Source: Treponema sp.
Lineage (GTDB): Bacteria; Spirochaetota; Spirochaetia; Treponematales; Treponemataceae
Direction of reading: 5' to 3'
Assembly: GCA_022510905.1 (NCBI GenBank)
Contig: JAFLSN010000002.1
Location: 62,001-126,000, forward strand
Length of the DNA: 64,000 nucleotides
Below are positions 25,305 to 33,967 of this stretch, piece by piece. The notes under the pieces were generated by a model, which searched no databases, was not told the DNA's origin, and was given only the letters and a program-made list of their open reading frames with translations. Numbering within the stretch: position 1 is the first letter of the stretch; the number at the start of each line of letters is the position of its first letter. The position numbers were made by a program, and so were the translations under genes.

Positions 25305-26087
25305 ATGGATATATCAACGTTTATTGGCTTTGTTGGTGGTGTCGCCATGGTGTTCGTCGGTGTTTTTACGTCTGGTGGCTCCATCATGGGCATTATCGAT
25401 GTTCCTTCACTATTTGTTACCATCGGCGGTTCGTATTTTGCGTTGTTCATCAGCTCCCCCATGAAAGAGGCGCTGGGGCTGTGGGGTATCATCGGGCGCT
25501 GTTTCAAAACCTACGACTACGGCGAGAAGACACTCGTGCAGAACATGGTCAGCCTTAGCGAAAAAGCCAGGCGCGAAGGTATCCTTGCGCTTGAAGAAGG
25601 TCTTGAGGATTTGGATGATCACTTCTTAAAAGAAGGTCTAAGGCTTATGGTTGACGGTTCCGATGGCACGGCAATCCGCTCGATTCTTGAAAACGAAATG
25701 GCACAGACAGAAGCCCGTCACATGGAATGGGCCGGTGTCGTGACGCAGTGGGCTGGTTACGCTCCTGGCTGGGGAATGATGGGTACTGTTATCGGTCTTA
25801 TTGGTATGTTGAGAAACCTTGAGGACAAAAGTTCTCTTGGTCCGAACATGGCTGTTGCCCTTGTAACCACGCTGTACGGTTCAATGCTTGCCAACTGGCT
25901 GTTCGGTCCGCTTTCCACCAAGCTGATTGCCCAGAACCGTGCCGAAATGAACGCAAAGGAGATGGTGCTTGAAGGCATCCTTTCCATTCAGGCCGGCGAC
26001 AACCCGCGTGTTCTGGCACAAAAGTTGCTAACATACGTTGACCCCAAGACCCGCAAGGCGATTGAGGCCGATGTGGTCAAAGACTAG
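25305..26087 (+). CDS. motA: Flagellar stator subunit MotA
   Basis: MotA and MotB form the inner-membrane ion channel that turns the flagellar rotor. The 260-aa protein has four membrane helices, a large cytoplasmic loop (residues about 65-155) for contact with FliG, and the [19 protein letters not shown] segment with the conserved prolines. [20 protein letters not shown] forms the fourth helix. GGGAGGA lies upstream of the ATG. motB follows after 14 bases. Confidence 0.96.
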   Translation: MDISTFIGFVGGVAMVFVGVFTSGGSIMGIIDVPSLFVTIGGSYFALFISSPMKEALGLWGIIGRCFKTYDYGEKTLVQNMVSLSEKARREGILALEEGLEDLDDHFLKEGLRLMVDGSDGTAIRSILENEMAQTEARHMEWAGVVTQWAGYAPGWGMMGTVIGLIGMLRNLEDKSSLGPNMAVALVTTLYGSMLANWLFGPLSTKLIAQNRAEMNAKEMVLEGILSIQAGDNPRVLAQKLLTYVDPKTRKAIEADVVKD

Positions 26088-26101
26088 GCTGGGGCTGCGC
26101 T

Positions 26102-26824
26102 ATGGCAAAAAAAGAAAAGAAAGAGCCTGCAAAACCGTCCACCGCCTGGCAAGGTACCTATGGCGACATGATTACGCTCATGCTCTGCTTTTTCGTTATG
26201 TTGTATGATCCGTCCGAAACCGATGCTACCGCCATGGCAACGCTTCAGGCTTCGATATCAAACAACAACAACGGCGGTGGCATGTCGATTTCTGCGGGGC
26301 GTCTGAGTGACCTTGGCAATGTCATCAGTTCCCTTCCTTCCATGGAAAAAGGAAAGTCCATGGGAACGGCCAAGAAAAAGGCTGTGAGCCTGTTTGCGCC
26401 GGACATACGCACCAACAAAATCACCATCACAAGCGATGAGCGGGGGCTTATCATAACGCTTGCTTCCGATACGTTTTTTAAGCAGGGAAGCGCCCAGCTG
26501 AACATCGAGGAAACCCGCGAGACCCTTTTAAGGATTTCACAGTTTTTTTCGGACGAGGCGGTAAAAGACAAGCGGTGGCGGATTGAAGGTCACACCGACA
26601 ACACTCCTGTGGTTTCCGAAGGCGAATTTTTGAGCAACTGGGAGCTTTCCGCTGCGCGGGCTGCGAATGTGCTCCACTATCTTTCGGATTTTGGCGTAAA
26701 CGAACAGCAGTTTTCAATCGCGGGATATGCGGACACCCGCCCCAAATTTTCAAACGACACGGCTGAAGGCAGGGCCTACAACCGGCGGGTGGACATTATT
26801 ATTCTGGATGAGGGGCATTTTTAA
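26102..26824 (+). CDS. motB: Flagellar stator subunit MotB
   Basis: MotB anchors the stator to peptidoglycan and carries the ion-binding aspartate. The single membrane helix at about residues 22-36 begins [11 protein letters not shown], so D22 is the expected channel residue. A linker with an Asn/Gly-rich stretch (SNNNNGGG) follows. The C-terminal OmpA-like domain (residues about 110-235) has the peptidoglycan-binding pattern [22 protein letters not shown], and [13 protein letters not shown]. Length 240 aa, normal. Confidence 0.95.
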   Translation: MAKKEKKEPAKPSTAWQGTYGDMITLMLCFFVMLYDPSETDATAMATLQASISNNNNGGGMSISAGRLSDLGNVISSLPSMEKGKSMGTAKKKAVSLFAPDIRTNKITITSDERGLIITLASDTFFKQGSAQLNIEETRETLLRISQFFSDEAVKDKRWRIEGHTDNTPVVSEGEFLSNWELSAARAANVLHYLSDFGVNEQQFSIAGYADTRPKFSNDTAEGRAYNRRVDIIILDEGHF

Positions 26825-26852
26825 AAGAACCGCACTTTTGTGCGCCATGCTC

Positions 26853-26880
26853 TAATGCTGGGTTCTGAAAATGCCGATAC
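26853..26880 (+). promoter_or_regulatory. Possible sigma28-type promoter before fliL
   Basis: TAAT (26853-26856), 16 bases, then GCCGATAC (26873-26880), close to the flagellar sigma pattern TAAA-N15-GCCGATAA. It lies in the 123-base motB-fliL gap. One base off in each box and in spacing, so only tentative. Confidence 0.35.
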
Positions 26881-26947
26881 AAGTAACAAAGCTGAGTGCA
26901 AGGGCGGTAAGCTTTGTGCGCCGGTTTCTGTGTAATGGGAGGATACT

Positions 26948-27487
26948 ATGGCAGATGATGAAGACATGGGCGGCGACCTTGAAGGCGGCGGTGGAAAGAA
27001 AGGCGGCGGGCTCAAAGGGATTGTTCCCGGTCTTTTGAAGTGGATTTTGCTCGGTGTGGTTGCGGTCATTTTTATTGTGACCATCGTAGTCATCACCAAC
27101 ATCATCATGAACAAGGGTGGCACCAAGCAGACCTCGATTCCTGTGGCCGAAGAATTTACTGAAAAGCGTGAAATATACGACTGGTACACGTCGCTTGACC
27201 AGGTTCGCACTTCAACCAGCGACCCTGTGCCTGCGAACGTAATCATCCAGGTGGCGCTCGGCTACAAAAAAGACGACAAGGCCGCTTCAACAGAAATCAC
27301 CGCGCGCAGAATCGAAATCATTGACTTTTTGCGCAGGTTCTTTTCAGAGCAGACCGTGCAGGATTTACGTCCTCAGAACGAGGAGGTTCTCCGGCAGCAG
27401 ATTCGTGATCAAATCAACGATGATATTTTGAGCGATTCCCGCATTCGGGACATTCGGTTCACAACGAAGGATGTAATCCAGCAGTAA
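26948..27487 (+). CDS. fliL: Flagellar basal body protein FliL
   Basis: FliL is a single-pass inner-membrane protein that rings the stator and raises torque. The 179-aa product has a Gly/Asp/Lys-rich cytoplasmic start (DLEGGGGKKGGGLKG), a membrane helix at about residues 31-52, and a stomatin-like periplasmic domain ending in RDQINDDILSDSRIRDIRFT. The latter matches the family's conserved C-terminal region (L-x-x-I-N-x-x-L). GGGAGGA lies before the ATG. fliM follows 19 bases later. Confidence 0.9.
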   Translation: MADDEDMGGDLEGGGGKKGGGLKGIVPGLLKWILLGVVAVIFIVTIVVITNIIMNKGGTKQTSIPVAEEFTEKREIYDWYTSLDQVRTSTSDPVPANVIIQVALGYKKDDKAASTEITARRIEIIDFLRRFFSEQTVQDLRPQNEEVLRQQIRDQINDDILSDSRIRDIRFTTKDVIQQ

Positions 27488-27506
27488 CGCAAAGGTGGAA
27501 TAGGGC

Positions 27507-28541
27507 ATGAATGAAGTTCTCTCGCAGGACGAAATAGACCAGCTTCTCCAGGCAATATCTTCAGGCGAAAGCGAGTCCGATGACTTTAAGCCGGTCAGCG
27601 ACACACGCCGAATCAAGATTTACGACTTCCGCCGTCCGGACAAGTTCTCCAAGGAACAGATCCGCACGGTGTCAAACATGCATGAGACTTTCGCCCGTCT
27701 TACCACCACGAGCCTTTCTGCGCAGCTGCGCACGCTCGTGCATGTGCATGTGGCTTCCGTTGACCAGCTTACCTACGAAGAGTTCATACGCTCTATTCCT
27801 ACACCAACAACGCTCGCCGTGATTAACATGGATCCGCTCAAAGGGAATGCCGTGCTTGAAATCGCGCCGGAAATCACCTTTATCATGATTGACCGGCTGT
27901 TCGGTGGCTCGGGCGACACAGGCGGCAAGGTGAACCGCGACCTGACGGACATTGAGCAGTCCGTCATGGAAGGGATAATCGTGCGCATTCTGGCCAATAT
28001 GCGCGAGGCATGGACGCAGGTGATTGACCTCCGGCCACGGCTCCAGCAGATTGAGACAAACCCGCAGTTTGCGCAGATTGTTCCGCCAAGCGAAATGGTC
28101 ATCCTTGTGACGCTCGAAATCAAAATCGGAGAGGAAGCGGGCATGGTGAACATCTGTATTCCGTACATAACGATTGAACCGATTGTGTCGAAGCTTTCTT
28201 CAAGCTTCTGGTTCAGCTCTGTGCGGCGCGGATCCACCACCCAGTACATGGGTGTGCTCAAGGAAAAACTGTCAGAAGTGGAAATGGAGCTGATTGCCGA
28301 AATAGGTAGCATGAACGTGCCGATTCGCGATGTGCTTGGGTTGCGCATGGGCGACATAATCCGCTTCAACACCACAAAAATCAACGACCCTCTTACGCTG
28401 AGTGTCGGCAGCAAAAAGAAATTCTACTGCCAGCCAGGTGTGGTTGGCAAAAAAATGGCCGTGCAGGTTATTGGCAAGCTAAAAGAAAACGAAGGCGATG
28501 AATTTGAAGAATTGACCGCTGAAGGAGAAGATTCACTATGA
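27507..28541 (+). CDS. fliM: Flagellar motor switch protein FliM
   Basis: FliM is the middle C-ring protein that binds phosphorylated CheY and FliG. The N-terminal CheY-binding peptide is LSQDEIDQLLQAI. A CheC-like middle domain carries the FliG-binding loop GGSGD (residues about 132-136). The C-terminal SpoA domain includes VPIRDVLGLRMGDIIRFN. Length 344 aa. The stop overlaps the start of fliY by ATGA. Confidence 0.96.
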   Translation: MNEVLSQDEIDQLLQAISSGESESDDFKPVSDTRRIKIYDFRRPDKFSKEQIRTVSNMHETFARLTTTSLSAQLRTLVHVHVASVDQLTYEEFIRSIPTPTTLAVINMDPLKGNAVLEIAPEITFIMIDRLFGGSGDTGGKVNRDLTDIEQSVMEGIIVRILANMREAWTQVIDLRPRLQQIETNPQFAQIVPPSEMVILVTLEIKIGEEAGMVNICIPYITIEPIVSKLSSSFWFSSVRRGSTTQYMGVLKEKLSEVEMELIAEIGSMNVPIRDVLGLRMGDIIRFNTTKINDPLTLSVGSKKKFYCQPGVVGKKMAVQVIGKLKENEGDEFEELTAEGEDSL

Positions 28542-29713
28542 GCGAAGGTAGCATCTCACAGGAAGAAATTGACGCATTGTTGTCCGGCGTTGACATGGGC
28601 GGCTTGAACTCTGGCGGCTCCTCACCGGCTGCTTCGGGCGCAGCGTTTGATGTGGCCACGCTCCAGAAATTTGCGGACGGCCTCAAGGACAAGCTTGCTT
28701 CAAACCTAGGCACAATGACGGGTGCAGAGGTGACGGCAGGAGCTCCTTCTGTGGAGGCCGCCGACCGTGACCAGCTTTTGGCAAAAATCCCCGAGATGGT
28801 TGTTGCGGTCATGGCCGATTTTACCACGGGATTGAATGGCGATCACCTGTTTGTTCTTGCGCCAGAATTTGCCCAAAAAGTGGTGAGCCTTATCAACAAG
28901 GAGGACAGCGCCGAAATAGACGACATGGCGCTTTCTGTCATAAGCGAAGTGGTGAGCCAGCATTCCGGTTCCGAGATTACCGATTTGAGCAAAGGTGGAA
29001 AACTTCCCGGGCTTGCCACAAATCCTGCCGAGGCGGTCAACCAGCCAAAAGCCATGGTGCGTATGCCACAGGGATCGTTTGCGCTGTTTTCGTATCCCGT
29101 CACGATTGAAGGTACCGCATACACTCTCTGGGAGGCCGTTAACAGTTCCGTTGCGGAAGGCATGGTCAAGGCTCTTGGCGGCGGCTCCCAGCCCAAACCC
29201 GAGGAACCGGCGGCTTCCGCGCAGAATTTAAATTCCGCAGGTGCCATGGGTGGCGCTCCTGCCGGCATGGCTGGCGCAATGCCACAGATGGGAATGATGC
29301 AAGGTCAGATGGGTATGAACATGGGAATGATGCAACCGCAAATGGGAATGATGCAGCCTCAGATGGGCATGAACATGGGAATGATGGGTACGCCTCCTAG
29401 TGTGCAGTCACTCCAGTTCCCCAATCTGCAGACGGCTATGACCACGACAGAGCAGGGCAATATCAGCCTGATTATGGACGTGTTCATGGAAATGACGGTG
29501 GAACTCGGCCGTACCAAAAAGACCATCAAGGATATTTTGGGCATGGGCGAAGGCACCATCATCGAGCTGGACAAACTCGCCGGTGAACCGGTGGATATTT
29601 TAGTAAACCATAAACCTATTGCAAAGGGTGAAGTTGTCGTTATCGATGAAAACTTCGGTGTGCGCGTTACGGAAATTCTTCCTGCAATCGAGCACGTGAC
29701 CCAAAGCATATAG
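28538..29713 (+). CDS. fliY: Flagellar motor switch protein FliY/FliN with Met-rich linker
   Basis: A long FliN-type switch protein, 391 aa. It opens with a CheY-binding peptide like that of FliM (SISQEEIDALLSGV), followed by a CheC-like domain (residues about 75-215). Then comes a linker at residues 236-284 made of repeated Met-Gly-Gln units such as MGMMQPQ and MGMNMGMM. A C-terminal SpoA/FliN domain follows (VFMEMTVELGRTKKTIKDIL, VDILVNHKPIAKGEVVVI). The linker DNA (29243-29389) is a degenerate tandem repeat, so its length may vary among strains. The methionine-rich spacer is unusual for the family. Confidence 0.93.
   Translation: MSEGSISQEEIDALLSGVDMGGLNSGGSSPAASGAAFDVATLQKFADGLKDKLASNLGTMTGAEVTAGAPSVEAADRDQLLAKIPEMVVAVMADFTTGLNGDHLFVLAPEFAQKVVSLINKEDSAEIDDMALSVISEVVSQHSGSEITDLSKGGKLPGLATNPAEAVNQPKAMVRMPQGSFALFSYPVTIEGTAYTLWEAVNSSVAEGMVKALGGGSQPKPEEPAASAQNLNSAGAMGGAPAGMAGAMPQMGMMQGQMGMNMGMMQPQMGMMQPQMGMNMGMMGTPPSVQSLQFPNLQTAMTTTEQGNISLIMDVFMEMTVELGRTKKTIKDILGMGEGTIIELDKLAGEPVDILVNHKPIAKGEVVVIDENFGVRVTEILPAIEHVTQSI
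29243..29389 (+). repeat. Degenerate tandem repeat encoding the Met/Gly/Gln linker of FliY
   Basis: Repeated ATGGGAATGATG and CAGATGGG-type units encode residues 236-284 of FliY. The repeat is imperfect, in steps that keep the reading frame. Confidence 0.7.
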
Positions 29714-29761
29714 CGTAACAACGGTCGTGCCGTTAATGGTTTGGCGGCACGGTGTCTATGG

Positions 29762-30511
29762 GTGGGGGACATTACGAAAAACGCATCGCAGCTAAAAAAG
29801 CGCTGCATCACAGGGGTATGTGCGCTGGCATTATGCATGTGCACGGCAGGCTTTCTGTGTGCGCAGGCTACAGAATCAGCTTCGGCATCTGCGGCGGCCG
29901 AAGCCAATACGCGCCGAACGCCGACAGAAACCGTTCCTTCAGGAACCGATTTGCTTTCCATCACAGATGAAAACTCTCTTCCAATCAGTACGCCAAGCGG
30001 TGGTTCAAATGTGCTGGATACCGGCAGGCGTGTGGGGGCTGCGGGGGTGTTTGTGCGCATGGTGGTCGTGCTTGCCTTTGTCATCGCGATTATATGGTTG
30101 CTGCTCCGTTTTATGCGCCGCGGCATGGGCGGTGAACCTGCGGGCGATGACCCTTTTTTGCGTTCCGTGGCCTCTGTTTCGCTGGGGCAGGGAAGAAGCG
30201 TACAGGTGGTCACATGCCTTGATTCGGCTGCATACCTTGTGGGCGTTACCGAAGGAAGCATTTCTCTTTTGGGCACTATCACCGACACGGAGCTCATTCA
30301 GGCCATGAATCTGAACGCGGACAGGACGCAGAACATAAACCGTCCGCGTTCTTTTTCTGACATCTTGGAACTGTTTACAAAACGTGGCGGGTTTACCGCG
30401 CGTCCTCAAAAAACTCAGCTCAACCAGAATCGTTCCGCCTTTGACGAAAGTTCAGAGCGTCTGGTGGACATGCTGAAAAAAAGGCATGAACGTTTTTCGG
30501 AGGAGTCATAA
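29762..30511 (+). CDS. fliO: Flagellar export protein FliO/FliZ family
   Basis: FliO helps assemble the FliP ring of the flagellar export gate. With the GTG at 29762 the product has 249 aa: a cleavable signal-like start (KKRCITGVCALALCMCTAGF, then LCAQA), a Ser/Thr-rich periplasmic segment, one membrane helix (VFVRMVVVLAFVIAIIWLLL), and a cytoplasmic domain with PFLRSVASVSLGQGRSVQVV and YLVGVTEGSISLLG, the usual FliO core. The start is uncertain: neither this GTG nor the TTG at 29741 has a clear ribosome site. It ends overlapping the fliP ATG (TAATG). Confidence 0.85.
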   Translation: MGDITKNASQLKKRCITGVCALALCMCTAGFLCAQATESASASAAAEANTRRTPTETVPSGTDLLSITDENSLPISTPSGGSNVLDTGRRVGAAGVFVRMVVVLAFVIAIIWLLLRFMRRGMGGEPAGDDPFLRSVASVSLGQGRSVQVVTCLDSAAYLVGVTEGSISLLGTITDTELIQAMNLNADRTQNINRPRSFSDILELFTKRGGFTARPQKTQLNQNRSAFDESSERLVDMLKKRHERFSEES

Positions 30512-31335
30512 TGCGCCGCTTTTGTTTACTGATGCTGTGCGCGCTTTTGCTGGTGCCGCAGGCCCTCCTTGCACAGTCATCCGGAAACCAGAATTTTCCC
30601 CAGGGGTCAACGCAGGGTACCACGGAAATGGGGTCGGGTATGACTGGCCTTGATTTTCCGTCGATCACATTTTCTGCCACCGCTCCGCGCACCGGGCGGG
30701 AAGTCGCATTTTCAGTGCAGCTCCTGGTTCTTCTTACGCTGCTCACCCTTGCGCCCAGCCTTCTTATTCTTGTTACGTGCTTTTTGCGTTTTTCGATTGT
30801 GCTTGATTTTATCAAGAGGGCGCTTTCTTTGCAGCAGGTGCCGCCTACGGCAGTGCTGAACGGCATCGCGCTTTTTATGACGATGTTCTGCATGTGGCCT
30901 ACGTTTACATCCGTATACAACGAAGCGTTCAAGCCGCTTTCGCAGGAACAGCTTAGTCTTTCCGAGGCTTATGAAAAGGCAGAGGCTCCTGTGCGCCTTT
31001 TCATGTATCGCCAGATGAGCAACGACACGTCTTACATCACCACGTTTATGAGCATGGCCCAGAGAGAGCGTCCTGAAACGCTGAGCGATGTGCCCACCTA
31101 CGTGCTGGTGCCAGCCTATATCCTGCATGAACTGACTGTGGCTTTCCAGATAGGGGTGCTGCTGTATATTCCGTTCCTGATAATTGACATGGTTGTGTCA
31201 AGCATATTGATGAGCATGGGCATGATGATGCTGCCTCCTGTGCAGATTTCAATGCCGTTCAAGCTGATGCTCTTTGTGCTGGTTGACGGATGGGGGCTTT
31301 TGACCCAGCAGCTGTTTTTGAGCGTTGTCCGATAA
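30511..31335 (+). CDS. fliP: Flagellar export gate protein FliP
   Basis: FliP forms the core pore of the type III flagellar export gate with FliQ and FliR. The 274-aa precursor has a signal peptide (RRFCLLMLCALLLVPQALLAQ), a periplasmic stretch, and four membrane segments. Signatures are TCFLRFSIVLDFIKRAL, QVPPTAVLNGIALFMTMF, VPAYILHELTVAFQIG and SILMSMGMMMLPPVQIS. It overlaps fliO by one base. The gap to fliQ is 100 bases and contains an ATACCC palindrome. Confidence 0.96.
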   Translation: MRRFCLLMLCALLLVPQALLAQSSGNQNFPQGSTQGTTEMGSGMTGLDFPSITFSATAPRTGREVAFSVQLLVLLTLLTLAPSLLILVTCFLRFSIVLDFIKRALSLQQVPPTAVLNGIALFMTMFCMWPTFTSVYNEAFKPLSQEQLSLSEAYEKAEAPVRLFMYRQMSNDTSYITTFMSMAQRERPETLSDVPTYVLVPAYILHELTVAFQIGVLLYIPFLIIDMVVSSILMSMGMMMLPPVQISMPFKLMLFVLVDGWGLLTQQLFLSVVR

Positions 31336-31388
31336 AAATCGGTGCGCTGGTTCCAGACTGCGGAGTTTATAATCGGTCTGTCTTGTGT

Positions 31389-31405
31389 ATACCCGGGGAG
31401 GGTAT
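31389..31405. repeat. ATACCC-N5-GGGTAT palindrome upstream of fliQ
   Basis: ATACCC (31389-31394), GGGGA loop, GGGTAT (31400-31405). It sits in the fliP-fliQ gap about 30 bases before the fliQ start. Confidence 0.6.
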
Positions 31406-31435
31406 GTGTCATTTCTGAATGGAGGTGTCGTTTTT

Positions 31436-31705
31436 ATGGGAATTACAACAATTGTTTCTCTTATGCAGCAAAGCATATGGCAGGTTTTCAAACTGTGCAC
31501 ACCCGTGCTGGGCTCTGCGCTTATCATCGGTCTTGTGGTGGCAATATTTCAGGCTACGACTTCCATCCAGGAGCAGACGCTTACGTTCTTGCCGAAGCTT
31601 GCTTCTATCCTTCTTGTGCTTGCTCTGCTGGGCGGATGGATGTTCCAGTCCATGGCGCAGTACACGGTTTCCGTGTTTCGCATGATTTCTCAGATTGCGC
31701 ACTAA
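31436..31705 (+). CDS. fliQ: Flagellar export gate protein FliQ
   Basis: An 89-aa protein with two membrane helices, the standard FliQ size. The core is VFKLCTPVLGSALIIGLVVA and FQATTSIQEQTLTFLPK, the loop that contacts FliP and FlhB. I chose the ATG at 31436 because GGAGG lies 10 bases upstream and the length matches the family; an in-frame ATG at 31385 would add 17 residues. fliR follows after 6 bases. Confidence 0.94.
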   Translation: MGITTIVSLMQQSIWQVFKLCTPVLGSALIIGLVVAIFQATTSIQEQTLTFLPKLASILLVLALLGGWMFQSMAQYTVSVFRMISQIAH

Positions 31706-31711
31706 CGGGGC

Positions 31712-32542
31712 ATGACTGTGCTGGATTCGATTGTTGCCCGCGCACCGGTGTTTCTGCTGGTTGTCGCGCGTTGCCTTGGCCTTGTGCTCACTTTGCCGCT
31801 TTTTTCCACCCGTACAATCTCTTCGGTTCCAAAAGTGGCGCTTTCGGCTTACATGGCGTTTTTTATCAGCGCACACATGTCGGTGCAGTCTGGTACATTT
31901 GAGGCGTACCGCTCGTTTATTTCACCCGAGGGAAATTTCAGCCTCGACTACGTGCTGGTGCTGGTTGGTGAGGCCATGATTGGTGTAACAATGGGTTTTT
32001 TTGTGTCACTCATTTTTGCGTCGTTCAGTACGGCGGGGCAATTCTTTGCGTTCCAGATGGGCTTTAGCGCGGCGGAAGCGTATGACAGTTTGAGCCAGGT
32101 TGAAAATCCGCTCATGGGCCAATACCTCAATCTGATTGCCATGCTCGTGTTCATGCAGAACCATTGGTTCCAGACCTTGTTTCTTGGGGCACTTTCAACA
32201 AGTTTCCAGGCGTTTAATGTGTTCGCGGTTATTGAAAGCGGCGAGCACTTTCTTCGCTTTATGCTTTCGGGACTTTCTCTGCTGTTCAGGAATGCGCTGG
32301 TGGTTGCGCTTCCAATCATGGGAACTCTTTTTTTGCTGAACGTGGCCATGGGGGTGCTTTCAAAAGCCGCGCCACAGATGAACCTGCTTTCGGAAGGTTT
32401 TCCCACCATGATGCTGGTTTCGTTTTTTCTTATCACTGCGCTCATGCCCGTGTTGTGCAACTTTTTTACCGAAAGCTTTTCCGATGGTTTTAAGCAGCTG
32501 CAGCTGCTGTTTGTGCGCATCGGAGGAGGTGGCATCCCGTGA
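31712..32542 (+). CDS. fliR: Flagellar export gate protein FliR
   Basis: FliR is the single-copy member of the export gate core. The 276-aa protein has about six membrane helices, with LVVARCLGLVLTLPLFS at the start, QFFAFQMGFSAAEAYD, NPLMGQYLNLIAMLVFM and VALPIMGTLFLLNVAMGVLSK characteristic of the family. The stop TGA overlaps a GTG that may begin flhB. Confidence 0.95.
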   Translation: MTVLDSIVARAPVFLLVVARCLGLVLTLPLFSTRTISSVPKVALSAYMAFFISAHMSVQSGTFEAYRSFISPEGNFSLDYVLVLVGEAMIGVTMGFFVSLIFASFSTAGQFFAFQMGFSAAEAYDSLSQVENPLMGQYLNLIAMLVFMQNHWFQTLFLGALSTSFQAFNVFAVIESGEHFLRFMLSGLSLLFRNALVVALPIMGTLFLLNVAMGVLSKAAPQMNLLSEGFPTMMLVSFFLITALMPVLCNFFTESFSDGFKQLQLLFVRIGGGGIP

Positions 32543-33903
32543 GCCTTGGTTTCGTGTCCGCATGGCCTTGGAGCCGTGCCTTTCGCCATGAAAATCATAT
32601 ACCCTCGGGGAGTATGGTGTGCATGGTGCCAAAAAAAAGCGGTGTTCCGCTTTCTATGATACCCTGCGGGGGTATGTCAGTTTCCGTGGAAGTTGAGTCT
32701 GAATCAAAGCTGGTTGGATTTTGCTCTCAGATGGCGCAGGCGAGTGCGCGCCACGTTTTTCAGAATGGAAGTGCTGCCGGACGGAACGGGCCTGTGCGGT
32801 GCCATGGCATAGACCTGCAGTGGTTTGCCGCCGAGGATGAAGGCCGTACGGAGGAAGCCTCTGAATACAAGCTGCAGAAAGCGCGGGAAGAAGGTCGGGT
32901 CGCAAAAAGCCAGGAGCTCAACGGCACGATTGTGTTTCTTTTCGGTGTGGTGCTGCTCATTGCTCTTGCGCCGTGGATGCTTGTGCAGTTTGAGGAAGCC
33001 TTTGTGTTCTTTTTTAACGCAAGCACTTCGACCACTGTTTTTGACGTGCGTTTTGCGGCCGTGTTCGCGCGTTATTTTGTCATGCTCACGCTACCTTTTT
33101 TGCTCGTAGGGATGGTCGCCGGCGTGGTGGCGAACATTGTTCAGAACAGGGGTTTCCTGTTTACCACAAAAACCATCGAGCCTAAATTCGATAAAATTCT
33201 TCCGCATTTTGGGCAGTATTTTAAACGCACGCTTTTTTCGTTTGAAGGCGTGTTCAATGTGGTGAAATCGATTTTCAAAGTGACGGTCATCGCCCTTGTG
33301 GTGTTTTTGATGGTGCGCGGAGACCTTCCCCGTATCCTTGAACTGCTGCATACAGGAGGCCCCGAGCTGGCCACGAGGCAGATTGCGTCAATGACGGCCA
33401 AACTTCTTGTGGTGACTTCTGTGATATTGCTTTTGGTTGGCATTGCAGACTATGTTGTGCAACGCCGAACTTTCCGTGAGCGCATGAAGATGACCAAGCA
33501 GGAAGTAAAGGAAGAATACAAGGAGCTTGAAGGGGATCCTGAAATAAAGTACCGCATAGAAAACGCGCAGCGGGAAATGCTTGCCCGCAACATTAACCGT
33601 GCCGTGCGCGAAAGCGATGTGGTTATCACAAACCCAACGCATTATGCCGTGGCGCTTGAATGGAAGCAGGGCGAAAAAGACTCTCCCGAAGTGACCGCCA
33701 AGGGACAGGATGTAACAGCCGAAACCATCAAGCGGATTGCCCGCGAAAACTCCGTGCCCATCGTGGAAAATCGGCCGTTGGCCCGTGGGCTCTATACAGA
33801 CACCGAAGTTGGTGATATAATACCTCTGACATATCTTCGTGCCATCGCAACCGTATACGTGCAGATTGGCTACATGGATTCTCGGAGGAAAGCTAAAAAA
33901 TAA
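32539..33903 (+). CDS. flhB: Flagellar export specificity switch FlhB with long N-terminal extension
   Basis: FlhB controls the switch from rod/hook to filament export. The family part starts near residue 91 (IDLQWFAAEDEGRTEEASE), then KLQKAREEGRVAKSQELN, four membrane helices and the cytoplasmic autocleavage site NPTH at 365-368. From the GTG at 32539, which overlaps fliR by GTGA, the protein has 454 aa; the first 90 or so residues match no FlhB I know. Other in-frame starts are ATG 32623 (GGGGAG 10 bases upstream), ATG 32674 and GTG 32794. Two ATACCC palindromes, 60 bases apart, lie in this extension. The gene call is certain, the start is not. Confidence 0.93.
   Translation: MSLGFVSAWPWSRAFRHENHIPSGSMVCMVPKKSGVPLSMIPCGGMSVSVEVESESKLVGFCSQMAQASARHVFQNGSAAGRNGPVRCHGIDLQWFAAEDEGRTEEASEYKLQKAREEGRVAKSQELNGTIVFLFGVVLLIALAPWMLVQFEEAFVFFFNASTSTTVFDVRFAAVFARYFVMLTLPFLLVGMVAGVVANIVQNRGFLFTTKTIEPKFDKILPHFGQYFKRTLFSFEGVFNVVKSIFKVTVIALVVFLMVRGDLPRILELLHTGGPELATRQIASMTAKLLVVTSVILLLVGIADYVVQRRTFRERMKMTKQEVKEEYKELEGDPEIKYRIENAQREMLARNINRAVRESDVVITNPTHYAVALEWKQGEKDSPEVTAKGQDVTAETIKRIARENSVPIVENRPLARGLYTDTEVGDIIPLTYLRAIATVYVQIGYMDSRRKAKK
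32599..32615. repeat. ATACCC-type palindrome, imperfect copy, in the flhB 5' region
   Basis: ATACCC (32599-32604), 5-base loop, GAGTAT (32610/32611-32615): one mismatch from the GGGTAT arm of the other copies. Confidence 0.45.
32659..32675. repeat. ATACCC-N5-GGGTAT palindrome in the flhB 5' region
   Basis: ATACCC (32659-32664), TGCGG loop, GGGTAT (32670-32675). Exactly 60 bases after the copy at 32599. Confidence 0.55.
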
Positions 33904-33967
33904 AGGCAGCGGCTGAATGTGGCGCGTATAGTGCCGGCATCTGACTGTCGCAATGGGTGGGGACTCA

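Noticed and set aside
29359-30297. Open frame of 312 codons on the minus strand across fliY-fliO
   Set aside because: Overlaps two clear flagellar genes on the other strand, with low-complexity composition and no start site.
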